From: FEB-12 sp964503315
GTDB lineage: Bacteria; Zixibacteria; MSB-5A5; GN15; FEB-12
Direction: 5' to 3'
Length of the DNA stretch: 64,000 nucleotides
Assembly: GCA_964503315.1 (NCBI GenBank)
Contig: CAZCZL010000001.1
Span: 475,615 to 539,614 of the forward strand
Under the pieces are notes generated by a model that saw nothing but the letters and a program-made list of their open reading frames with translations, made no database searches and was not told where the DNA came from. Below are positions 33,128-41,396 of this stretch, in pieces. Both the position numbers and the translations under genes were made by a program. Position 1 is the stretch's first letter. Each line of letters opens with the position of its first letter.

Positions 33128-34678
33128 TTACAGCGGAATATTCCCGTGCTTTTTCGCGGGATTTGAATCCTTCTTTGTCGCCAGCATCTCAAATGCGCGA
33201 ATCAATCGCGGACGAGTCGTTTTCGGTTCGATGATATCATCCACATATCCGCGCGCCGCCGCGATAAATGGATTGGCGAATTTCTCGCGATACTCCTCTT
33301 CCTTCCGCTTCAATTCAAGCTCCGGATTTGAGGACGCCATTATCTCTTTCTTGAAGATGATCTCCACCGCTCCCTTGGGTCCCATCACCGCGATCTCTGC
33401 GGTCGGCCAGGCGTAATTCATATCGCCACGGACATGCTTGGAGTTCATGACGTCGTACGCCCCACCATACGCCTTGCGGGTGATCACCGTGACTTTTGGT
33501 ACGGTCGCCTCGCAATACGCGTACAGCAGTTTTGCGCCGGAACGAATGATCCCGCCATGTTCCTGATCGGTACCGGGCATAAACCCGGGAACATCTTCGA
33601 AGGTCAGGATAGGAATATTGAACGCATCGCAGAATCGGATAAAGCGCGCCCCTTTGATGGACGAATTGATATCCAGCACTCCGGCCATCACCGCCGGCTG
33701 GTTGGCAATGATACCGATCGAACGTCCCCCCAATCTTCCGAATCCAACCACTATATTCTGCGCGAACTCCTCATGCACCTCAAAAAACGAATCAACATCC
33801 ACGACGCGCGTGATGACGTCCTTGATGTCATACGGCTGGTTCGGATTCTCCGGCACCATCCGATTCAGCTCTTTATCCTCGCGGTCAAACGGATCGCTGC
33901 ACTGGATGATCGGCGTCTCTTCGAGGTTGTTCTGCGGCATATACGACAACAGTTTTTTCACTTTGGCGATTGCGTCGGCTTCATTGTCGCACGCGTAATG
34001 CGCGACTCCTGATTTGGCGGCGTGCACCATTGCGCCGCCGAGTTCCTCCGAGGTTACCTGTTCGTGCGTAACGGTCTTGACGACATTGGGACCGGTCACG
34101 AACATGTAGGAACTCCCCTTAGTCATCAGGACGAAATCCGTGATGGCCGGAGAATATACCGCTCCGCCCGCGCATGGTCCCAGGATTACCGATATCTGGG
34201 GGATCACGCCCGACGCGAGTGTATTCAGGAGAAAGATATCCGCGTAGCCACCCAGCGAAACAACCCCTTCCTGAATCCGCGCGCCGCCGGAATCATTGAG
34301 CCCGATCACCGGCGCCCCGACTTTCATAGCCATCTCCATGATCTTGCAGACCTTTTCGGCATGCGCCTCCGAAAGCGACCCGCCAAAGACCGTGAAATCC
34401 TGCGAGAAGATGAAAACTGGACGGCCATGTATTTTGCCGCAACCGGTGATGACGCCATCGCCAAGCACTTTCTGCTCGCTCAGTCCGAAATCAGAGGAAC
34501 GGTGCGTCACGAACATATCGAACTCTTCGAACGATCGTTCGTCCACCAATAGTTCGATCCGTTCGCGGGCGGTCAGTTTCCCCTTCTGGTGTTGCGCATC
34601 AATGCGCTCCTGTCCGCCGCCGAGACGCGCCTGCTGGCGCATTTGCTCCAGATGATTCAATCTCTCTTCAAGTGACAC
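33128..34678 (-). CDS. pccB: Acyl-CoA carboxyltransferase beta subunit (propionyl-CoA carboxylase/methylmalonyl-CoA decarboxylase type)
   Basis: 516 residues from the GTG at 34678 (GAGG seven bases upstream); the open frame extends to 34810 but overlaps the hydrolase gene. N-terminal half: FSQDFTVFGGSLSEAHAEKV, GLNDSGGARIQEGV, GPCAGGAVYSPAITDF; C-terminal half: GIIANQPAVMAGVLDINSS, FEDVPGFMPGTDQEHGGII, ARGYVDDIIEPKTTR. This is the full carboxyltransferase that moves CO2 from biotin to propionyl-CoA or the reverse. The biotin carrier and carboxylase are not in the window. It stands with mutase genes for the methylmalonyl-CoA pathway. Confidence 0.93.
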   Translation of the reverse strand: MSLEERLNHLEQMRQQARLGGGQERIDAQHQKGKLTARERIELLVDERSFEEFDMFVTHRSSDFGLSEQKVLGDGVITGCGKIHGRPVFIFSQDFTVFGGSLSEAHAEKVCKIMEMAMKVGAPVIGLNDSGGARIQEGVVSLGGYADIFLLNTLASGVIPQISVILGPCAGGAVYSPAITDFVLMTKGSSYMFVTGPNVVKTVTHEQVTSEELGGAMVHAAKSGVAHYACDNEADAIAKVKKLLSYMPQNNLEETPIIQCSDPFDREDKELNRMVPENPNQPYDIKDVITRVVDVDSFFEVHEEFAQNIVVGFGRLGGRSIGIIANQPAVMAGVLDINSSIKGARFIRFCDAFNIPILTFEDVPGFMPGTDQEHGGIIRSGAKLLYAYCEATVPKVTVITRKAYGGAYDVMNSKHVRGDMNYAWPTAEIAVMGPKGAVEIIFKKEIMASSNPELELKRKEEEYREKFANPFIAAARGYVDDIIEPKTTRPRLIRAFEMLATKKDSNPAKKHGNIPL

Positions 34679-34718
34679 GATATTACCTCTGACGCTACGA
34701 ACGTGTGATGCCGGGTTG

Positions 34719-35552
34719 TCAGACGACCGGCTCGAGAACAAATTGCTTTTCGGTCGACCGGATCCGGCCGAGCGGCTGATGTACCGCGTGATCGAACGCG
34801 ACCACGACATCTTGATCGACTATCCGGGGTATCGCGACCCGCTTGGCTTCGAGCGAAGCGAGAGGATAGATATCCGCCGCCGGGATGATCGGAAGTCTTG
34901 CATACGACAGAGATGGAAGAAGATCCGCGTAGTAGTACACTTTCCTCCCTTCCGACTCCATTTCTATCGCGTAATGCCCTTCCGAGTGTCCCCCGGTGAA
35001 AACCGCTTTGATTCCCGGGAACAGCTCAGTCGTCCCTTCAATAAACTGCACCTGGCCGTGCTCTTCCAGCGGTCTCAACCGATCCTGAATATAGACCGCC
35101 GAGGTCCGTTCATTCGGGTGAAACGCCGCATCCCATTCCTTTTTCTCGATAATGTACGTAGCTTTTGGGAAGCGTGGTACGTATGCCCCATTCAACAGAC
35201 TCACCGCACCTCCCGTATGATCCGTGTGTAAATGCGACAGAATGACGTAATCGATATCCGCGGGCGTGAGTCCAAGAGAAGCCAGTCCGCTCTCAAGATT
35301 GGACTCTCCCGAGGTGCTGTACACTTTCTTCTCGCGGTCGGACAGCGTATCCCCGAGACCGACATCAAAAATCATCTTCTTGCCATGCGCCGTCAGGACA
35401 AACAGATTCGCCGCCATGGGGACAAGATTGTTCTCATCCGCCGGAAGCAGCTTGTTCCACATGCTTTTCGGCACGACCCCAAACATAAGACCTCCGTCGA
35501 GCCGGAAGTGCGACTCGACGAAGGTCTCTATTTCAAACTGCCCGAATCTCAT
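34719..35552 (-). CDS. Metallo-beta-lactamase-fold hydrolase
   Basis: 277 residues. The metal-binding motif HLHTDH is at ~106-111, with further ligands in GGHSEGH, the Asp of YYADLLPS, and FDHAVH. It begins FGQFEIETFVESHF and has a regular alpha-beta/beta-alpha pattern. It resembles the quorum-quenching/AHL-lactonase and N-acyl hydrolase group but the substrate is unknown; a thioesterase or lactonase role in the acyl-CoA cluster is possible. It is 13 bp after the acyl-CoA dehydrogenase gene and 40 bp before the carboxyltransferase start, in one minus-strand operon. Confidence 0.88.
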   Translation of the reverse strand: MRFGQFEIETFVESHFRLDGGLMFGVVPKSMWNKLLPADENNLVPMAANLFVLTAHGKKMIFDVGLGDTLSDREKKVYSTSGESNLESGLASLGLTPADIDYVILSHLHTDHTGGAVSLLNGAYVPRFPKATYIIEKKEWDAAFHPNERTSAVYIQDRLRPLEEHGQVQFIEGTTELFPGIKAVFTGGHSEGHYAIEMESEGRKVYYYADLLPSLSYARLPIIPAADIYPLASLEAKRVAIPRIVDQDVVVAFDHAVHQPLGRIRSTEKQFVLEPVV

Positions 35553-35565
35553 CAGGCGATCTACC

Positions 35566-36708
35566 CTACCGTCCGATCACGTTGCCGGCGATCACGAGAC
35601 GCTGAACTTCCGAGGTTCCCTCGTAGATCTCCAGCACGCGCTGGTCGCGATACAGTTTCTCGATCGGGGAGAACTCGCCGATAAATCCGTAGCCGCCCCA
35701 GATCTGCATGGCGCGATCGATACAGAAACGCGCGGTCTCCGACGCGTACAGTTTCGCCATCGATGCTTCGAGGGAGAACTTCTCGCCGCGATCCTGCATC
35801 AGTACCGCCTTATACGTCAGGCAGCGAGCGGCCTCGAGGCGGGTCGCCATGTCAGCGATCATCCACTGGATCGCCTGCAGTTTGGCGATCGGCTGACCGA
35901 ACGCCTGGCGCGCTTTGGCCCGCTTCACCGATTCGTCCAACGCGCGTTGCGCGATACCGACACCCTGGGCCGCCACACCAATACGTGCGGAGTCCAGTGT
36001 CGCCATGGCGTAACGGAAGCCCTTGCCTACCTCACCCAGCAAATTTGCCTTGGGGACTTTGACGTCCTTCAGCACGATCCCACCGGTCGTTGCGGCGCGC
36101 ATGCCCATTTTGTGCTTGAGCGTCCGCTTGTCCCATCCCGGCTGATTCGTATCGACGATGAATGCCGACATCTTCGGCTGTCCTTCAATGCGGCAGAAGA
36201 GCACACCGAGATCGGCGACATCGCCATGCATGATGAATATCTTCTCGCCGTTCACGATATAGCTGTCGCCATTCTCCACCGCCACCGTCTTCTGGTTGGC
36301 GGCATCAGAGCCGGCTTCCGGCTCGGTCAGGACGAACGCGGGGATCCGCTTCCCGCTGGCGCAGTCCGGAACATATTTCTTCTTGTGCTCTTCGCTGGCG
36401 AAGTGGATGATCGGGTGCGTTGCCAATTCGGCCACCGCGCATAACAGGGCGATCGCCGGATCGTGGTAGCACATCTCCTCGACCAGCGTAATGTACTCAA
36501 GATTCGACTTCCCCTGACCACCATATTCCTTCGGCATAACATAGCCGATAAAACCGGCTTCGCCGATCTTGCGATACAGATCGACCGGGAATTTCCGCGG
36601 TTCGGGCATCCGGTCCAGTTCCTCTGACACCGGATACATATATTTCTCTGCGAATGCTTTTACTTCATCCCGGACAGCCTGCTGTCGCGGGTCAACGTTG
36701 TACGGCAT
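35566..36708 (-). CDS. Acyl-CoA dehydrogenase
   Basis: 380 residues from the ATG at 36708 with GGAGG five bases upstream. Family motifs: LTEPEAGSDAANQKTVA (FAD/substrate binding), GMRAATTGGIVLKDVKVP, RIGVAAQGVGIAQRALDES, and the C-terminal YEGTSEVQRLVIAGNVIGR with the catalytic Glu of the short-chain family. It oxidises acyl-CoA to enoyl-CoA with FAD and passes electrons to ETF. Neighbouring mutase and carboxyltransferase genes suggest short or branched-chain acyl-CoA breakdown. Confidence 0.94.
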   Translation of the reverse strand: MPYNVDPRQQAVRDEVKAFAEKYMYPVSEELDRMPEPRKFPVDLYRKIGEAGFIGYVMPKEYGGQGKSNLEYITLVEEMCYHDPAIALLCAVAELATHPIIHFASEEHKKKYVPDCASGKRIPAFVLTEPEAGSDAANQKTVAVENGDSYIVNGEKIFIMHGDVADLGVLFCRIEGQPKMSAFIVDTNQPGWDKRTLKHKMGMRAATTGGIVLKDVKVPKANLLGEVGKGFRYAMATLDSARIGVAAQGVGIAQRALDESVKRAKARQAFGQPIAKLQAIQWMIADMATRLEAARCLTYKAVLMQDRGEKFSLEASMAKLYASETARFCIDRAMQIWGGYGFIGEFSPIEKLYRDQRVLEIYEGTSEVQRLVIAGNVIGR

Positions 36709-36773
36709 AGTTCCTCCGAGAACCAACTTCAAAAGTCACGTGCGTTACCAAAATGTTATCTCTAAGAATCTAC

Positions 36774-37193
36774 TTACTTGATGCGCTGATCGGACTGCTT
36801 TGATTCGATCATCCGTTTCAGATACTCGATCGCTTCTTCAGTCGGGGCGCCGGGCGTGAACACCTTCGCCACCCCCAGCTTCTCCAATTCTTCCTTGTCG
36901 TCATCCGGAATGATCCCTCCGCCGAACAGCAGAATATCATCGGCGCCGCGACGCTTCATCTCGTCCAGTACGGCCGGGAACAGCGTCATGTGTGCGCCTG
37001 ACAGTATCGACAGCCCGATAGCGTCGACATCTTCTTGGATCGCGGCTTCGACGATCATCTCGGGGGTCTGTCGCAGACCAGTATAGATCACTTCCATTCC
37101 GGCGTCGCGAAAAGCGGCGGCGATCACTTTGATGCCGCGGTCATGTCCGTCCAGGCCCGGCTTGGCCAACAGTACGCGTATTTTCTTGGTCAT
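36774..37193 (-). CDS. Methylmalonyl-CoA mutase, B12-binding C-terminal subunit
   Basis: 139 residues from the ATG at 37193; another ATG lies 15 bases upstream. It has the complete cobalamin-binding domain: LLAKPGLDGHDRG (His as lower cobalt ligand), YTGLRQTPEMIVEAA, GLSILSGAHM, LFGGGIIPDDD. It supplies the corrinoid half of the mutase and pairs with the catalytic subunit at 37221-38918, 27 bp upstream. This split is known from archaea and several bacteria, unlike the fused E. coli or human enzymes. Confidence 0.95.
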   Translation of the reverse strand: MTKKIRVLLAKPGLDGHDRGIKVIAAAFRDAGMEVIYTGLRQTPEMIVEAAIQEDVDAIGLSILSGAHMTLFPAVLDEMKRRGADDILLFGGGIIPDDDKEELEKLGVAKVFTPGAPTEEAIEYLKRMIESKQSDQRIK

Positions 37194-37220
37194 AATGTCT
37201 CTATGCAAAACAGATTATCT

Positions 37221-38918
37221 TCAGCTCACCTGCATCGCGCTCGCGGATTCCACATACTCGCCCCAGGTCTCACGCAGCACATCGCACATCTCGCCAACCG
37301 TCACATATGCTCGCGAACAATCGAGGATCGCCTCGAACGTATTCCCGCGACCGGCCGCTACCTTGCGGAGATTCTCCAAGGTCGCCTGCACTTTGCCGGC
37401 ATCCCGCTGCGCTTTGATCTTTTTGAGGAACGCTACCTGATCCCGCTCGACCGTCCGGTCGATCTTGAGCACCGGGATATCGATCTTCTCGTTCTCCATC
37501 GTGAAGTCGTTTACTCCGACGATGATCCGCTCCTTCTTCTCCAGTTCCTGCTGGAAGCGATAGGCCGCCTTGGCCAGCTCACGCTGGAAAAATCCTTCTT
37601 CGATGCAATTCAGCACGCCGCCGCGACGTTCAATTTCGGCGAAATACTCTTCCGCCTCAGCTTCCATCTTGTCGGTCAACGCTTCGACGAAGTACGACCC
37701 ACCCAGCGGGTCGACCGTATTGGCCACACCGGTTTCGTAGGCGATGATCTGCTGCGTACGCAGGGCAATAAGCGCGGCCTTTTCAGATGGCAACGCCAGC
37801 GTTTCATCCATCGAATTGGTATGGAGCGACTGCGTGCCACCGAGCACACCCGAAAGCGCCTGAATAGCGGTCCGGACGATATTATTCTCCGGCTGTTGCG
37901 CCGTAAGAGAACAGCCCGCGGTCTGCGTGTGGAAACGGAGCATCCAGCTTTTCGGATTCTTGGCGCCGAACTTGTCGCGCATCCAGCGCGCATAGATTCG
38001 GCGAGCCGCGCGGTACTTGGCTATCTCTTCAAAGAAGTCGGAATGCGCGTTGAAGAAGTACGACAGGCGCGGAGCGAAATCGTCAACATTCTGTCCGGCC
38101 GCGATCGCCGACTCGACATAACAGAAACCATCCGCCAGCGTGAAAGCCAGCTCCTGCACCGCGGTCGCCCCGGCCTCGCGAATATGATAGCCGGAGATCG
38201 AGATGGTATTGTACTGCGGCACATGTTTCGTGCAGTACTCCATCATGTCGGTGATAAGTCGAATGGACGGCCGCGGCGGGAAGATGAATTCCTTCTGCGC
38301 GATATACTCTTTGAGAATATCGTTTTGCAGTGTGCCGCGCACCTGATCAAACGGTACTTTCTGCTTTTCGGCAACCGCCAGATACATGGCCAACAGGATC
38401 GAGGCCGGCGAGTTGATCGTCATTGAGGTTGAGACCTGCGACAGGTCGATATCGCCGAAAATGATCTCCATATCCGCCAGCGTATCCACCGCCACACCGC
38501 ACTTGCCGACTTCGCCAAGCGAGCGCGGATGATCCGAGTCATACCCCATCAGGGTCGGAAGGTCAAACGCGGTCGAGAGCCCGGTACCACCCTGGGCAAG
38601 GATATATTTGAACCGTTCATTGGTCTGTTTTGGGGTCCCCATTCCGGCAAACTGGCGCATCGTCCAGAGTTTGGTCCGGTAGAGAGTGTGATGGACACCA
38701 CGGGTATATGGATACTCTCCGGGGAGCCCTATCTTCTCGAAATAGTGCTCATCGCGATCGGCGCCTTTTACCTTGTCCGGCGTATACAATTCATCGATAT
38801 CGACACCGGAAATAGTGAAAAAGCGGGGGAGTGAACGTTGCTTGCGAAATCGCTCGGCAACGGAGCTCCAACTGGTTAAACGGGCCCGGAGGTTTTCCAA
38901 AAACTTCTTACTGTACAT
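37221..38918 (-). CDS. Methylmalonyl-CoA mutase, catalytic N-terminal subunit
   Basis: 565 residues. It is a TIM-barrel mutase: YPYTRGVHHTLYRTKLWTMRQFAGMGTPKQTNERF at the start, FDLPTLMGYDSDHP, TSMTINSPASILLAMY, SGYHIREAGATAVQELAFTLADG, and LRFHTQTAGCSLTAQQPENNIVR. It interconverts (R)-methylmalonyl-CoA and succinyl-CoA with the B12 subunit encoded next. Active-site Tyr, His and Arg of the YTRGVH and SGYHIREAG regions are kept, supporting methylmalonyl- over isobutyryl-CoA. It heads the operon; the divergent gap to 39123 holds no other recognisable element. Confidence 0.95.
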   Translation of the reverse strand: MYSKKFLENLRARLTSWSSVAERFRKQRSLPRFFTISGVDIDELYTPDKVKGADRDEHYFEKIGLPGEYPYTRGVHHTLYRTKLWTMRQFAGMGTPKQTNERFKYILAQGGTGLSTAFDLPTLMGYDSDHPRSLGEVGKCGVAVDTLADMEIIFGDIDLSQVSTSMTINSPASILLAMYLAVAEKQKVPFDQVRGTLQNDILKEYIAQKEFIFPPRPSIRLITDMMEYCTKHVPQYNTISISGYHIREAGATAVQELAFTLADGFCYVESAIAAGQNVDDFAPRLSYFFNAHSDFFEEIAKYRAARRIYARWMRDKFGAKNPKSWMLRFHTQTAGCSLTAQQPENNIVRTAIQALSGVLGGTQSLHTNSMDETLALPSEKAALIALRTQQIIAYETGVANTVDPLGGSYFVEALTDKMEAEAEEYFAEIERRGGVLNCIEEGFFQRELAKAAYRFQQELEKKERIIVGVNDFTMENEKIDIPVLKIDRTVERDQVAFLKKIKAQRDAGKVQATLENLRKVAAGRGNTFEAILDCSRAYVTVGEMCDVLRETWGEYVESASAMQVS

Positions 38919-39122
38919 ACAGGCAAATCTCCAATTCGCAATAAGTCTTAACTATACTACGTTTGCCGGCCAAACGCAAGCGGAAGAGCGCCGCCAAACT
39001 TGCCGCATCAGCCCTATAACTTGCTGATTACTATCTATTTACCGGACAGGCGGAGGACTTGTCAATACCCCCGGACCTCTTTCTGGTTGACACCGAGTGC
39101 GTCGTCTGGCAGAATGCCTTCC

Positions 39123-40433
39123 ATGTCCGACATCCGAAAAGTCGCGAGCAGTCACCATTGGTTGATCGCAGGCATATTCTTTCTGGCGCTCGCTCTGCGT
39201 ATAGCCTTTCTGCTGGCGATGAGATCAGAGGTCGATAGCACACGTTGGCCGTACCTCACTCCGGATACCGCTCACTACATCGAGGCCGCGGCGGCGATAC
39301 ATGACTCGGGCAGTTTCTCGTCGCTTGGCGTTCAGACCTTCGGGCCGGGATATCCACTCTTTCTTGCGCTCTTGCGTCTACTGACCGCGCATTCTCCGAT
39401 AGTCATGATGTTGGCGCAGATATTTCTGAGTGCTTTCATTTCTGTTTTGTTCGCGTGGTGGGCACTGCAGTTGACCCATGACTTTAGAATCGCCTGGATC
39501 ACAGGGTTGCTGAACGCGTTCTCCTTGACGGCCATTTCCCTGGCCAACATCTTTCTGAGCGAGACACTTTTTGTGGCACTCATAGTCGGTGGTGCGCTGC
39601 TGTTACTATCTGCCATGAAGCGTTCACACTACTTGTTGGCGGTTACGGCGGGTCTGTTGTTTGGCCTGGCGACCTTGACTCGCTCAATGGGAGTCGGTCT
39701 GCCGGCTGTCATGTTGGCACTGGCACTGCTGGGCGGCAGAGCTCGGTTGTTCCCGCGACTGAAGATAGGCGCGGTTTCCGTTCTCGCGGCTGTCGTCGTA
39801 ATGATATTCTGGAGTACCGCATTTTCGCCTGACTCAGCGCGAGTGACCGGCGCTGTCCCGAGCGCAATGGCACGAATTGTCCGTGCTGTCGAGGCATCAG
39901 ACAGCGGCACTTCGCGCAAGCAGGCCACGGCCAAGCTCGCCATCGATTGCCTCAAGCATGCAAATGATTCGACGGGAGATTTCTATAGTTCCGAGCGTTT
40001 CCTGATCACCCGCCGATTTCAGCATCTTTTGGCGGATCGGCCGGGAGTCGTGGTTATGACCATCGTCACCAATATACGCGACAATATTGCCAATGAATTT
40101 GGGACACTTAGTGTGCAGATACCTAGTTTCGCCTCTACCTACGAGACGATTCGTATCGTGAGCGCAAAGAAGGGACTCAACTATCGAGTGCTCCTGCTAT
40201 CTATACTAGGCGCACTGATTCTGCTCAGACGCAAGGAGTACCAACTCTGCTTCGCGCTTTCACTCATCTTCACTTACTTTGCGCTCGTTTCCGGGTTCTC
40301 CGACAGTCAGACCTCTCGCATCTTCTACCCCGCCCAGATGGCATGGGGGATTCTGGTCTCAGTCGTGTTGTTGGCAATGTATGATTGGGGGAAGAAACGA
40401 TGGTCAGGCCGTGGTCAGCGGCTGACAAGCTGA
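39123..40433 (+). CDS. GT-C family membrane glycosyltransferase-like protein
   Basis: 436 residues from the ATG at 39123; an earlier ATG (39114) and an open frame to 39000 exist. About nine to ten hydrophobic helices. After the first helix the luminal loop reads YLTPDTAHYIEAAAAIHDSGSF, with the DxxxY arrangement and the following FGPGYPLFLALL expected in protein O-mannosyltransferase/ArnT-type GT-C enzymes. It probably adds a sugar from a lipid carrier; donor and acceptor are unknown. It lies between the mutase and MeaB genes, on the opposite strand to both, with 9 bp to the MeaB stop. Confidence 0.75.
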   Translation: MSDIRKVASSHHWLIAGIFFLALALRIAFLLAMRSEVDSTRWPYLTPDTAHYIEAAAAIHDSGSFSSLGVQTFGPGYPLFLALLRLLTAHSPIVMMLAQIFLSAFISVLFAWWALQLTHDFRIAWITGLLNAFSLTAISLANIFLSETLFVALIVGGALLLLSAMKRSHYLLAVTAGLLFGLATLTRSMGVGLPAVMLALALLGGRARLFPRLKIGAVSVLAAVVVMIFWSTAFSPDSARVTGAVPSAMARIVRAVEASDSGTSRKQATAKLAIDCLKHANDSTGDFYSSERFLITRRFQHLLADRPGVVVMTIVTNIRDNIANEFGTLSVQIPSFASTYETIRIVSAKKGLNYRVLLLSILGALILLRRKEYQLCFALSLIFTYFALVSGFSDSQTSRIFYPAQMAWGILVSVVLLAMYDWGKKRWSGRGQRLTS

Positions 40434-40442
40434 CCGGGTGAA

Positions 40443-41396
40443 TCAGCCGTTGCGTTCAGATTTGAATCGCTGATACAGCTCTTCGCCGACTCGGAATGGG
40501 TTGGTCTTGCCAGCCAGGATATCATTGACCGTCGACTCAAACTGAGTATGGGCTCGCAACTGGTCAAGATATTCCTGCTGGAAACGCCATTTGAGAATGG
40601 ACAGTATCTTTCGTTCGATCTGTCTTCGACGGTGATTCGCGAATTGACCATTCGCCTTGGTGAAATCGACAAACTTCTGGATCTCCCCATGCAGCTTGTC
40701 AATCCCTTTCCGGTTGACCGCTTCGGTCGCGATGACACTTGGCGCCCATTTCCCCTCAACCCGTTTGCGGGTTTCCATTGCCATGCGTAGTTCCGCGCCG
40801 ATGCGTTCCGCCCCCGGACGATCCGACTTGTTGACGCAGAAGATATCCGCGATCTCCATCAGTCCGGCCTTCATCGTCTGCACCGCGTCGCCTGATTCCG
40901 GCACAATCACGACCACGACAACATCACAGGTATCGATGATATCCAGTTCCACCTGACCGACACCGACGGTCTCGATAAGTGTGATGTCGAACCCGAAGGC
41001 GTCGTAGACGACCGTCACGTTGTCTGTTGCGGCGGCAAGTCCGCCAGTCGCGCCACGTGTCGCCATCGAGCGGAAATAAACAGAACCATCGGTCGGGAAC
41101 TCATTCATCCGGACCCGGTCGCCCAGAAGCGCGCCGCCGGTGAACGGCGACGAAGGATCCACCGCGATGATCCCCACCTTATATTTAGTTTTTAGGAATT
41201 CATGGGTGAGTTGATTGACAATCGTCGATTTCCCCGAGCCGGGCGGCCCGGTGACACCGATGCGAAGTGCCTTGCCGACCCGCGGGTACAACTGCTCCAG
41301 CGTCTGCAGATATCCATCGGTCCGGTTCTCTACCTGCGAAACCAGTCGCGAGAGAGATCGGATATCCCCCTGAAAGAACAGATCGAGCAGGCTCAT
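40443..41396 (-). CDS. meaB: Methylmalonyl-CoA mutase-associated GTPase
   Basis: 317 residues. P-loop GVTGPPGSGKSTIVNQL (~48-64), switch region GDRVRMNEF, ETVGVGQVELDIID, and base-recognition NKSD. The C-terminal ~40 residues form the dimerisation arm. MeaB protects mutase from inactivation and gates adenosylcobalamin loading. It is near but not adjacent to the mutase genes, separated by a plus-strand membrane gene. Its ATG overlaps the recJ stop in an ATGA, so it is translated with recJ. Confidence 0.95.
   Translation of the reverse strand: MSLLDLFFQGDIRSLSRLVSQVENRTDGYLQTLEQLYPRVGKALRIGVTGPPGSGKSTIVNQLTHEFLKTKYKVGIIAVDPSSPFTGGALLGDRVRMNEFPTDGSVYFRSMATRGATGGLAAATDNVTVVYDAFGFDITLIETVGVGQVELDIIDTCDVVVVVIVPESGDAVQTMKAGLMEIADIFCVNKSDRPGAERIGAELRMAMETRKRVEGKWAPSVIATEAVNRKGIDKLHGEIQKFVDFTKANGQFANHRRRQIERKILSILKWRFQQEYLDQLRAHTQFESTVNDILAGKTNPFRVGEELYQRFKSERNG

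Noticed and set aside
37035..38426. A 463-codon open frame on the plus strand opposite the methylmalonyl-CoA mutase gene
   Set aside because: It lies entirely antisense to a clearly recognised gene, has no family resemblance, and arises from the codon bias of the real gene.
38919..39122. Possible cobalamin riboswitch ahead of the mutase operon
   Set aside because: The gap is 204 bp, and I could not find a B12-box-like GCCACTG motif in it.
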